From DATKMS01 sp041497995 (GTDB taxonomy: Bacteria; Desulfobacterota; Binatia; HRBIN30): a stretch of DNA of 32,560 nt. Below are positions 25,311 through 32,560 of this stretch, piece by piece. Below the pieces are notes generated by a model. That model saw only the letters and a program-made list of their open reading frames with translations. It did no database searches and was not told the origin of the DNA. The position numbers were made by a program, and so were the translations under genes. Where the stretch lies: contig JBGQHM010000028.1 in the NCBI GenBank assembly GCA_041497995.1, forward strand, positions 1 to 32,560. Direction: 5' to 3'. Each line of letters opens with the position of its first letter. Positions within the stretch are counted from its first letter, which is position 1.

Positions 25311-27323
25311 ATGGCAGAACCTAAGCGGTTGAAGCGCGCAGCAGCAAGCGGTTGGCTGGCAGGGTGCTGCGCTTTCGCGGTCTCTCTGATGTTTGGAGCC
25401 CAGGCGTTCGCTGTAGTAACCGTTACGGTGGATACCAGCGACGGGGTGCAAGGTGGGAGCCTCACATTGACGATGGGCTTGGAACGTGCTCAGACCGACC
25501 CCCTTGTCAGTGGCGCCCAGACCGACATTGTGTTCAACACCACGCAGATCGAACTCATCGGATCTTGCTCGAATGGTGGAGCGGCTTGTCAGTCGAATGC
25601 CGAGTGCGGACAAGGAACGTGCGTGCCCCCGTGTGTCCCGACCGCAGAGGTGAGCGCACAGGACTTTACGGCAAACCTCCCCGACACGGTCCGTCCTCCC
25701 GACCAACCACCAGCCGCGCGGTTGCGCTTGGCTGTATTCGCCTTCCAGAACCCCAACGCGACCTATGAGGGCGACCTCATTACGTGCACATTTCACGTGC
25801 CTGCCGATGCAACGCTGGGGCAGGTCTCTTTGATGACCTCGCGACTGTCAGCCAGCGATCCGAACGCTGATTCGATTCCTGGCGTTTCGGTCAAAGTCAT
25901 GCCAGGAACCATCCACCAAGCGACGCCCACACCGACGCCGACGCCTACCATTCCGTGCTTCGTCGACCAGGACTGCCCACGCGGGCAAGTCTGCGAGAAC
26001 AAGGTCTGCAAGCCGGCACCAACGCCGACGCCGACGATTGCCTGTCCCGACGGTGTGTGTCCGGATGATCTGACGTGCGTGAATGGGATCTGCAAAGACC
26101 TTCACACGCCAACACCGACGCCGACTCCGCTCCCCACCTGCACCACAGACCAACAGTGCGTCGATATCGAGGGGCCAGGATTTCACTGCCGGGCCGGAGT
26201 GTGTGTGCCGATCCGGGAATGCAGTGACACCGATCCGGTGATCGACCGGCTGAAGTGCCGCGGTGAGCGTGAGGCGTGCACCAATGGCACATGCGAGTGC
26301 GGCGGCGACTGCAACTTGGACGGCTTCGTCAAAGGGAACGAGACAAGCCTGATGGTCTGTGTCCTCACTGACGAGTGTCCGTTGTCGGACTGTGCTGCAG
26401 GCGACTTCAACGGCGACGGCAAAATTACCGGCTCAGAAGTATGTCTGGCCCTGACCAACCTCGGGTTGGGCTGCCCGGCCGAAGGACAGCCCCTCGTGCG
26501 AGATCGCACGAGCGAGATCCGCAGCCTCGACATTGGCTCCGCCACCGGAATCGCGGGCGCTGATATCAACCTCGGCGTCAGCCTGGGCTTGGGTGGAGAG
26601 GTCGCGACTGCACAGATGGACCTGCTGATCGATACGACGGTGTTGGAGCTGCCAGATCCAACCACCGACTGCTCGGTCGCTTCGCGCCTGCAGACGACGG
26701 AGGCGTCGTTCACGTTCCTGCCGCAGAGTCCGGGAACGCCCCCCGGCGTGGCGCGCCTACGTCTCTTCATCGGCAACACCGACCTGTGTAAGGCCGAACC
26801 GCCACCGTTCCCGCTTACCTCCTTTGATCCAGGGCCGCTGGTTTCGTGTAACTTCCGGATTAATCCCAGCGCTCAGCCTGGGACGTACCAGGTCGTTGCT
26901 GACCGGCTCAACATTGGTGACCCGAGAGGCAGTGAGTTTGGCGCAGTATTCACGGCGGGAGGTGTGACGGTGGCAACGCCGCCACCATGTGACACCGACA
27001 GCCAGTGTCCGACCGGCACGCATTGCCGCGCCGGAGTCTGCAAGGGAATCCGGAGCTGCTCGGGACCGACCGCCGGTCCCAGCGACTGCCTCAACGGCCG
27101 AGAGACTTGCGTGGTCGAGGAGGGCGCCGGCGTGTGCGAATGCGCCGCTGACTGCAATCTCGACGGCAGAGTGCGCAACAATGAGATCACCACAATGGTG
27201 AACCTCTTCCATGATCCTACGGATTTGGCATCGTGTGTGGAGGTCGACATCAATGGCGACGGCCGCGTGCGAAACAACGAAGTAACGGCCTCGGTGATCA
27301 ACTTCCAGCAAGGTTGTCAGTGA
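25311..27323 (+). CDS. Exported protein with two cohesin-like and two Cys-rich/dockerin modules
   Basis: 670 residues. The ATG at 25311 follows AGGAGGG by 8 nt and opens a signal peptide ending GAQAFA (residue about 33). Domain order: cohesin-like 1 (34-204, VDTSDGVQGGSLTLTMGL, with an inserted Cys loop); a linker with three short Cys modules of the CPxGxxCxNxxC kind separated by TPTPTP; Cys-rich plus dockerin (about 277-390; DCNLDGFVKGNE, DFNGDGKITGSE); cohesin-like 2 (402-555, IGSATGIAGADINLGV then MDLLIDTTVLELP); Cys-rich plus dockerin (559-670; DCNLDGRVRNNE, DINGDGRVRNNE). It is a close relative of the second half of the upstream protein, so the pair arose by module duplication. It would be able both to receive dockerins and to dock. 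The next gene starts 44 nt downstream, making co-transcription likely. Confidence 0.9.
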   Translation: MAEPKRLKRAAASGWLAGCCAFAVSLMFGAQAFAVVTVTVDTSDGVQGGSLTLTMGLERAQTDPLVSGAQTDIVFNTTQIELIGSCSNGGAACQSNAECGQGTCVPPCVPTAEVSAQDFTANLPDTVRPPDQPPAARLRLAVFAFQNPNATYEGDLITCTFHVPADATLGQVSLMTSRLSASDPNADSIPGVSVKVMPGTIHQATPTPTPTPTIPCFVDQDCPRGQVCENKVCKPAPTPTPTIACPDGVCPDDLTCVNGICKDLHTPTPTPTPLPTCTTDQQCVDIEGPGFHCRAGVCVPIRECSDTDPVIDRLKCRGEREACTNGTCECGGDCNLDGFVKGNETSLMVCVLTDECPLSDCAAGDFNGDGKITGSEVCLALTNLGLGCPAEGQPLVRDRTSEIRSLDIGSATGIAGADINLGVSLGLGGEVATAQMDLLIDTTVLELPDPTTDCSVASRLQTTEASFTFLPQSPGTPPGVARLRLFIGNTDLCKAEPPPFPLTSFDPGPLVSCNFRINPSAQPGTYQVVADRLNIGDPRGSEFGAVFTAGGVTVATPPPCDTDSQCPTGTHCRAGVCKGIRSCSGPTAGPSDCLNGRETCVVEEGAGVCECAADCNLDGRVRNNEITTMVNLFHDPTDLASCVEVDINGDGRVRNNEVTASVINFQQGCQ

Positions 27324-27352
27324 GGCGCGCAGACGAGGCGGAAGTGATGGTC

Positions 27353-27361
27353 AAAGGAGGT
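27353..27361 (+). promoter_or_regulatory. Consensus ribosome binding site
   Basis: AAAGGAGGT is a full match to the anti-Shine-Dalgarno sequence, 6 nt before the ATG at 27368. It fixes the start of the cohesin/sorting-tail gene, whose frame otherwise extends upstream into the preceding gene. Confidence 0.85.
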
Positions 27362-27367
27362 AACAGA

Positions 27368-28243
27368 ATGATTTGGCAGAGCGATGGAATAACGCGTCAG
27401 CCCAGAATGTCCGTGGGTGCGCCCGCGGTCTTCCTCCTTTTGCTGATCCTGCTGGCAGTCTGCCCAACGGCTGGTGCCCAGCAGATCCAGTTGGCCATCG
27501 GAAGCGCCAGTGGGCCCCCAGGAGGCACGGCTGGCATCCCGTTCACGCTGACCGATCCCACGAACACCGGTGTTGGCGCCGGACTCTTAGTGCTTTTCCC
27601 CGCCGGCACCCAGGACGCCCTGTCGATCAATCTCCCGAACGATTGCACGATAGCGCCGCGCCTCTCCGACACTCACATCCTCGCCGCGGTCCGCCTCAAC
27701 GAGCCACCTGGCGGGCAGGGATTCGACCTCGAGATCGCGCCGAATCCGAACGCCCCGGGCAGTCCGAACCTCCCGATTGGCACCGGTGATATCGCCACCT
27801 GCATTTTCCATATCCCCGATGGATCAGGGCTTGGTGTCACGACGACGTTGACGGCGAACTCGGTGCTGGTCAGTAACGCGAACGCACAGGCGCTCCCGGC
27901 CACCGGTATGAATGGCGCGGTAACGGTCGCACTGGTGACGCCGACGGCAACGAGTACGATGGTGGGTCCGACGAACACCCCGACCGCTACGCGTACGTCC
28001 ACCGTGCAACCGCCAACCAACACACCGACGCCAACCAATACGTCGCCTCCGCCGACGTCAACAGCTACGGCGACGCGGACGAAAACCCCGGTGGGGCCGA
28101 CGCCAACCAACACTATCGCGTCTGGTGGTGGCGGTGGCGGCGGCTGCACGATTGCGGCGCCGGGTAGCCCCGACGCAAGTCCGATGGTCTGGCTCATCGT
28201 TCCCGCCGCACTATTGCTGTGGCGGCGACGGGGGCGAGGCTAG
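27368..28243 (+). CDS. Cohesin-like protein with Thr/Pro stalk and C-terminal sorting tail
   Basis: 291 residues. A signal peptide spans 1-37 (hydrophobic VFLLLLILLAV, ending AGAQ). A single cohesin-like beta-sandwich covers about 38-190: IGSASGPPGGTAGIPFTL, then a strand near LLVLFPAG, DIATCIFHIP, and a closing GMNGAVTVALV. A Thr/Pro stalk runs from about 192 to 252. The C-terminus is a sorting tail: a Gly run, Cys260, about a dozen residues, a hydrophobic helix (MVWLIVPAALLLW) and RRRGRG. This tripartite Gly-Cys / helix / Arg-cluster layout is that of MYXO-CTERM, JDVT-CTERM and related tails, which are cut by a dedicated intramembrane protease and may leave a lipid-anchored Cys. It would display the cohesin at the cell surface. 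Last gene of the three-gene run, ending before a strong terminator. Confidence 0.9.
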   Translation: MIWQSDGITRQPRMSVGAPAVFLLLLILLAVCPTAGAQQIQLAIGSASGPPGGTAGIPFTLTDPTNTGVGAGLLVLFPAGTQDALSINLPNDCTIAPRLSDTHILAAVRLNEPPGGQGFDLEIAPNPNAPGSPNLPIGTGDIATCIFHIPDGSGLGVTTTLTANSVLVSNANAQALPATGMNGAVTVALVTPTATSTMVGPTNTPTATRTSTVQPPTNTPTPTNTSPPPTSTATATRTKTPVGPTPTNTIASGGGGGGGCTIAAPGSPDASPMVWLIVPAALLLWRRRGRG

Positions 28244-28266
28244 GCAGAGACAGTACGGTCAGGTTC

Positions 28267-28310
28267 GCAAAGAGCGGGAGTCCGATTCGGGCTTCCGCTC
28301 TTTGCTTTGT
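28267..28310 (+). terminator. Strong intrinsic terminator
   Basis: An 18-bp stem (28267-28284 pairing with 28288-28305, two G-U pairs) closes over an ATT loop, and TTTGT follows. The lower stem GCAAAGAGCGG/CCGCTCTTTGC is perfect. It lies 23 nt after the stop of the sorting-tail gene and ends the exported-protein cluster before the sugar dehydrogenase gene. Confidence 0.88.
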
Positions 28311-28395
28311 AGCGTCTCCTTTTTCGCGCACAATGCGCTGGCGTCACAGCTCAGGCATGGAGTATGGTGCGGCCAATTGAAGGCATGGATGGATA

Positions 28396-29730
28396 GTGGA
28401 TACCCTGATTGACCGGTTCAAAACGCGGCGCGCCACGGTTGGAATCATCGGGTTGGGATACGTGGGACTACCGTTGGCGGCGACGTTTGCCGAGGGCGGT
28501 TTCGCCGTGATCGGCTTCGATGTCGACGCTGCAAAGATTGACGAGTTACGGGCTGGCCGGAGCTATATCCGGCACGTCTCGGCCGCCCGCCTGCAGCCGC
28601 TCTTGCGTACTCAGCTGCCGGAGTCGGGTGGACCGGCGTTTTTTCCGACGCGCGACTACAGCCTGTTGGCGCGGTGCGACGCGATTCTTATCTGCGTACC
28701 GACACCCTTGACGGAGAACCGCGAGCCGGATCTGTCCTATGTCACGGGTACCGCTGAAGCCATCGCTGGCCATCTGCGCCGCGGCCAACTCGTGGTGCTG
28801 GAAAGCACGACGTACCCGGGAACCACCGATGAAGTTGTACGGCCATTACTCGAAGCGGGCGGGCTGCAAGCGGGGACGGATTTCCACCTTGCCTTCTCTC
28901 CCGAGCGTGAGGATCCGAACAACCCACACTTCAATACGCGCACCATTCCCAAGCTGATCGGCGGTTACACCCCACACTGCGCGGCGGCCGCCGCCGCTCT
29001 GTACGGTGCGGTGCTCGAGCAGATCGTTCCCGTCTCGTCGGCCCGTGTTGCCGAAGCGGCGAAACTCTTGGAGAACATCTATCGGAGCGTGAACATCGCG
29101 TTGGTCAACGAGCTGAAGGTGCTGTTCGACCGGATGGACCTCGACGTGTGGGAGGTCATCGATGCGGCGGCTACGAAGCCCTTCGGGTTCACCCCCTTCT
29201 ATCCGGGACCGGGCCTCGGTGGTCACTGCATTCCGATCGATCCTTTCTACCTTACGTGGAAGGCACGACAATACGAGCTGACGACGCGATTCATCGAGTT
29301 GGCGGGCGAAGTCAATCATGCGATGCCCGCGTTTGTCGTCGAGAAGTTGGTCGACGCACTGAATCTTCGTCGGCGTAGCCTTAACGGGGCGCGAATACTG
29401 ATCGTAGGGGTGGCATACAAACGCGACTTGGACGATACGCGTGAGTCCCCAGCCCTGAAGATCATTGACCTGCTGCTCCGAAAGGGCGCCGAGGTGACCT
29501 ACCACGACCCGTATGTTCCCGCCCTCAAGCGATCACGTCACTACGACTTCAATCTCCACTCGGTACCGCTGATCGCCGAAGAGTTGCAACGTGCCGATGC
29601 GGCGGTGATCGTTACCGACCACACGGGCGTCGACTACGGCCTCATCGTGGATGCGAGCGCGCTCATCATCGACACGCGCAACGCGACTCGCTCCGTGGCC
29701 AACGGCCGCGAAAAGATCGTCCATGCCTGA
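28396..29730 (+). CDS. UDP-sugar 6-dehydrogenase (WbpA/TviB-like)
   Basis: 444 residues, typical for the UDP-glucose/GDP-mannose dehydrogenase family, which oxidises C6 of a nucleotide sugar to a uronic acid with two NAD+. The Rossmann motif GIIGLGYVGLP is at 16-26. VPTPL, ESTTYPGTTDEV and FSPERED follow. The catalytic cysteine is Cys278 in GLGGHCIPIDPFYLTWKA, and the C-terminal NAD domain has VAYKRDLDDTRESPA. The PID-F-Y-L-TWKA form and SPEREDPNN segment favour the UDP-GlcNAc or UDP-ManNAc 6-dehydrogenase branch over UDP-glucose dehydrogenase; this is family knowledge and not proof. The start is GTG at 28396 with a weak site. No other polysaccharide gene is in view, though surface-protein genes flank it on both sides. 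Confidence 0.93.
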   Translation: MDTLIDRFKTRRATVGIIGLGYVGLPLAATFAEGGFAVIGFDVDAAKIDELRAGRSYIRHVSAARLQPLLRTQLPESGGPAFFPTRDYSLLARCDAILICVPTPLTENREPDLSYVTGTAEAIAGHLRRGQLVVLESTTYPGTTDEVVRPLLEAGGLQAGTDFHLAFSPEREDPNNPHFNTRTIPKLIGGYTPHCAAAAAALYGAVLEQIVPVSSARVAEAAKLLENIYRSVNIALVNELKVLFDRMDLDVWEVIDAAATKPFGFTPFYPGPGLGGHCIPIDPFYLTWKARQYELTTRFIELAGEVNHAMPAFVVEKLVDALNLRRRSLNGARILIVGVAYKRDLDDTRESPALKIIDLLLRKGAEVTYHDPYVPALKRSRHYDFNLHSVPLIAEELQRADAAVIVTDHTGVDYGLIVDASALIIDTRNATRSVANGREKIVHA

Positions 29731-30078
29731 ACCCATTTCGGTCCTGGAGATGGTTGGTGCGACCCGAAGAACGGCAATCTTTCGGCGCTGGCCTGCCGGG
29801 CAGCACCTCAATGCGCCGAGCGAGACGGCGCGGTGCCACCCCCGATTTTGCCATTTTTCGCAGGGCGCCCTCTTTTGCGCTTGGCTTGCGGGGCAGTTTT
29901 CCGTAGATTGCGATCCTCTCAGGAACTTTTCGGGACGACAATCCTTGACAATGCGGCGAGTTTTTGAGTATGTATGCGCGCACTTCCGCGGTGCTCAGGG
30001 CAGCGCACCCGCTCATGATTCGTAAGTGAGGGCGGGCGGAGTGGGAACACGATCGGTCGATTGGAAAGGAGGAGGGCA
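29731..30078. other. 348-nt gap with candidate promoter
   Basis: No protein-like frame is seen. It holds small palindromes (CTGCC-G-GGCAG near 29794 and AGGGCGCCCT near 29865) that could help end the dehydrogenase transcript but lack T-tracts. A TTGACA box and the strong AAAGGAGGAGG ribosome site for the next gene are also present. Confidence 0.5.
29945..29974 (+). promoter_or_regulatory. Candidate promoter for the tandem exported-protein genes
   Basis: A perfect TTGACA (29945-29950) is followed after 18 nt by TATGTA (29969-29974), which matches TATAAT at only 3 of 6 positions. The position, about 100 nt upstream of the ATG at 30079 in an otherwise empty gap, makes it the best candidate. Confidence 0.3.
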
Positions 30079-31248
30079 ATGCGAAAGGTGAAGTGGGACG
30101 CTTTTCTCTCGGGCCTCTGCGGTTTCGCGGTGGCCTTGGGAGTGGTGGCGGCTGGCGCACGCGCTGACGTCACGACGGAGACAGGGGCTTCTATCCTCGT
30201 CTTTCCAAAGGTTCTGGCCGACAGCACCTTCGATACGGTGATCCAGATCACCAACACCGGAAACTCGATGCTGCATGCGCACTGCTTCTATGTTGACGCT
30301 TCCCTGCGCAGCACGCTATCCGGCTTCTCGTGCTCGGTCCCCAGTGCTACGTGTCTGCCGATCTGGGAGGAAACCGACTTTCTCATCTGGCTGACCAAGC
30401 AACAGCCGACACACTGGCTTGTGAGCAAGGGCCGTAACATCGACCCCAGTGATGGTTTCCAGAGCGACGGCTCCGGTTTCGATCCGGGTCGGGTTCCGCC
30501 GGTGAACGATTTCATCGGCGAGCTGAAGTGTATCGAGGTGAGCGAGTCCGACGAGCCGATCACCGGCAATCACCTCAAGGGTGAGGCGACCATCGAAGTG
30601 CTCGCCACCACGACCGGGACACTGCCGGCCGCACCAGGCACACACAAGGGTGACGTTTCGAAGTACAACGCCATCGGCATTCTGGGTAACCCAGATGTGC
30701 AGCCCTCCAATCCGTTACTGCTCGACGATCAAGTCTACAATGCGTGCCCGGCGAAGTTGATCGTGAACCACTTCGCAACCGGCGCTGAGGATCCCGTTGC
30801 TGCCGAGCAGCCCGGAATTACCAGCTCTTCGGTTGCGACTGAGCTGACGCTGGTTCCTTGTTCCGAGAACTTCGAGAATCAGACGCCGACCCGAGTCACC
30901 ATTCAGTTCCTGATCTTCAACGAATTGGAGCAGCGCTTCTCGGCCAGCACGACGGTGACGTGCTTCTTGTCGGTTGAACTTACCGAGATCGACAGCCCCG
31001 GTGCGCCGACCCGTTCGGCGTTCTCAGTGAACTTCCTCGGTACGGATGTTGCGCACACCGAGATTACCCCCGTTGTTCAGCTCGACGGATCCACCGGCGG
31101 ACTCATCGGCGTCGTGGAGCGTATTGTTTCGGTGACCGCCACCGCGACGACGGCTTCGGCTCGGGCCGCATACAACCTGCACACCGAGGGGAGCTACATT
31201 CCGGAGAACGGACCACCCGATCAGATCGTCTTACCACTATTGGAGTAG
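30079..31248 (+). CDS. Exported protein of unknown function, tandem paralog 1
   Basis: 389 residues. The ATG at 30079 follows AAAGGAGGAGGG closely. The signal peptide (MRKVKWDAFLSG... ending AGARA-D, residue about 30) precedes a large beta-rich domain. Motifs shared with the next gene: ASILVFPKV, DTVIQITNTGN, CFYVDA, ETDFLIWLTKQQP, GELKCIEV, LKGEATIE, YNAIGI, VYNACP, ELTLVPCSENF and VTIQFLIFNELEQRFS. Several Cys are conserved between the two, so disulfides are likely. The D-VIQITNT and later IFNE strands recall immunoglobulin-like beta-sandwiches, but I cannot name a family. There is no anchor at the C-terminus, which ends QIVLPLLE; an ending in hydrophobic residues is also common to secreted or outer-membrane-associated proteins. 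Likely the first gene of a two-gene transcript. Confidence 0.88.
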   Translation: MRKVKWDAFLSGLCGFAVALGVVAAGARADVTTETGASILVFPKVLADSTFDTVIQITNTGNSMLHAHCFYVDASLRSTLSGFSCSVPSATCLPIWEETDFLIWLTKQQPTHWLVSKGRNIDPSDGFQSDGSGFDPGRVPPVNDFIGELKCIEVSESDEPITGNHLKGEATIEVLATTTGTLPAAPGTHKGDVSKYNAIGILGNPDVQPSNPLLLDDQVYNACPAKLIVNHFATGAEDPVAAEQPGITSSSVATELTLVPCSENFENQTPTRVTIQFLIFNELEQRFSASTTVTCFLSVELTEIDSPGAPTRSAFSVNFLGTDVAHTEITPVVQLDGSTGGLIGVVERIVSVTATATTASARAAYNLHTEGSYIPENGPPDQIVLPLLE

Positions 31249-31321
31249 GGCAGTGGCACAGACGCAAAGAGGGGAAAAGGCTGTGGCTGGTTTCTCCCTG
31301 ATAGGTGAAAGGAGAAGTGCA

Positions 31322-32506
31322 ATGCGTACGGTGAAGTGGAATCCTTTTCTCTCGGGCGGTCTTCTGATCCTGGGAGGCATATTCCTGTGCACTGGTGCTG
31401 CCCGTGCAGACGTCTCGTCAACCAATGCTGCGGCAATCTTGGTCTTCCCCAAGATCGTTGTCGATACGACGAGCGACACCGACGAACTTACCGATACGAT
31501 CGTGCAGATCACCAATACTGCCGACGTCCCGGTGAACGTCCGGTGCTTCTGGGTGGACGCCAACGGGCACTGTTCAAACTCGGGTACAATCTGCAACCCG
31601 CTCGGCGACCCAGCGACTACTAGCTGTGGCGCGTTCGAATTCTGCAGCCCCGGCTGGCAAGAGACCGACTTCGCGTTTCGCCTCACGCCCAAACAGCCCA
31701 TCGTCTTTACCGCCAGCAAGGGATTGCCGGATCTACCGCTGTCGGACGTTCCCAACAACGGGCAATTCAGCGGTGGGAGCATCCTGGCGGTCGCTGAAAA
31801 CCCGTTCGTCGGCGAGCTGAAGTGCGTGGAAGTCGGTGACGACGAGCAGCCCATCGATCGGAACGACTTGAAGGGCGAGGCGACAATCGAGGAAGTCGAA
31901 ACTGAGCCTGACGTCGATAGCGAGGGATACAACGCGATCGGCATCAAGGCAATCTCGGGTGAGAACGACGGCGACGACACACTCGTTCTTGGTACAGAGT
32001 ACAACGCTTGCCCGAATATCCTCATCCTCGATCATTTCTTCGACGACGCACAAGAGCCCAGCAGTGTCGGTGGATTCGTCCGCACGGAACTCACGCTCGT
32101 GCCCTGTTCCGAAGACTTCAATCTGCAGGCGCCGATCACCACGACCGTGCAATTCTTGGTTTTCAACGAGTTTGAGCAGCGCTTCTCCACGAGCCGATCT
32201 GTGCGCTGCTTCAGCGAGATCGTTCTGTCAGACATTGACACGCGCCCGGGTCCGACGGGCGACCAGCAGTCGATCTTCAACGTCGCCGTGCAAGGTACGC
32301 TGACGGGGCAGACGTTGATCCGCGGGGTTGCGGACCAGGCGACGACGTATGGTCACGGACTCCTCGCGATCGCCGAAGAGTTGCATCGCGGCACCACCGG
32401 AAACACGGGCGATGAATTCTCGGCGGCGTTCGTGACCCAACAGCGCGGGACCAGGCAGCAGAAGGATTACATTTACCTTCCTGCGGCAAATGCACCCGCG
32501 CCGTGA
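31322..32506 (+). CDS. Exported protein of unknown function, tandem paralog 2
   Basis: 394 residues. The ATG at 31322 follows AAAGGAG by 7 nt; the signal peptide MRTVKWNPFLSGG... ends GAARA-D (about residue 29). The whole length aligns with the preceding protein, including AAILVFPKI, DTIVQITNT, CFWVDANGHC, ETDFAFRLTPKQP, GELKCVEV, LKGEATIEE, YNAIGI, EYNACP, ELTLVPCSEDF and VQFLVFNEFEQRFS. It adds an extra Cys pair near residues 80-105 (CNPLGDP and CGAFEFC). The spacing to the upstream gene is 73 nt with no terminator, so they are probably co-transcribed. The C-terminus ends YIYLPAANAPAP. Function unknown; the strong conservation of the signal peptide and ribosome-site region indicates recent tandem duplication or selection for co-expression. 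Confidence 0.88.
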   Translation: MRTVKWNPFLSGGLLILGGIFLCTGAARADVSSTNAAAILVFPKIVVDTTSDTDELTDTIVQITNTADVPVNVRCFWVDANGHCSNSGTICNPLGDPATTSCGAFEFCSPGWQETDFAFRLTPKQPIVFTASKGLPDLPLSDVPNNGQFSGGSILAVAENPFVGELKCVEVGDDEQPIDRNDLKGEATIEEVETEPDVDSEGYNAIGIKAISGENDGDDTLVLGTEYNACPNILILDHFFDDAQEPSSVGGFVRTELTLVPCSEDFNLQAPITTTVQFLVFNEFEQRFSTSRSVRCFSEIVLSDIDTRPGPTGDQQSIFNVAVQGTLTGQTLIRGVADQATTYGHGLLAIAEELHRGTTGNTGDEFSAAFVTQQRGTRQQKDYIYLPAANAPAP

Positions 32507-32560
32507 CGGTTAGTTCGTCCAACGACTCGTACGCAGAGCAATTCCGCAAAGGGCCGAGCA

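Overview
The window is high-GC DNA, densely coding, with no tRNA, rRNA, CRISPR array, insertion sequence or phage gene that I could see. Several secreted proteins carry very long Thr/Pro linkers, type I dockerin-like calcium repeats and cohesin-like domains. Together with a Cys-anchored C-terminal sorting tail and a CX4CH cytochrome, this suggests an uncultured Gram-negative bacterium of the former deltaproteobacterial kind (Binatota/Desulfobacterota/Myxococcota-like). That assignment is an inference from protein style only; there is no phylogenetic marker gene here.

Layout. 1-927: 3' end of a secreted dockerin protein (+). 947-4851: three minus-strand exported proteins (a small one, a Thr/Pro-stalk protein with an N-terminal dockerin, and a Thr/Pro-stalk lipoprotein). 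4996-6953: a LytS/LytR-type histidine kinase and LytTR response regulator with overlapping genes (-). 7158-8596: a small periplasmic Cys/His protein and a duplicated c-type cytochrome-like lipoprotein (+). 8635-9819: acyl-CoA dehydrogenase, meeting tail to tail with a small ribbon-helix-helix protein. 10330-14031: a carbon-metabolism block, glucose-6-phosphate dehydrogenase, its OpcA-like assembly factor and a class I fructose-bisphosphate aldolase. 14541-22142: one 2533-residue protein made of GAF, about 2000 proline-free coiled-coil residues, and two degenerate receiver domains. 22590-28243: three consecutive exported proteins combining a seven-repeat propeller, Cys-rich modules, dockerins and cohesin-like domains; the last has a C-terminal sorting tail and is followed by a strong terminator. 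28396-29730: nucleotide-sugar dehydrogenase. 30079-32506: two tandem paralogous exported proteins of unknown function.

How the parts may work together. The clearest system-level idea is a non-cellulosomal cohesin/dockerin surface assembly. I count four cohesin-like and six dockerin-like modules in five proteins of this window, and one cohesin protein carries a membrane-sorting tail that could hold the others at the cell surface. The second notable item is the giant GAF-coiled coil-pseudoreceiver protein, whose layout recalls filamentous scaffold regulators such as AglZ and FrzS with the domain order reversed. The zwf-opcA pair with an aldolase nearby is a compact sugar-phosphate module of a type best known from actinobacteria and cyanobacteria.
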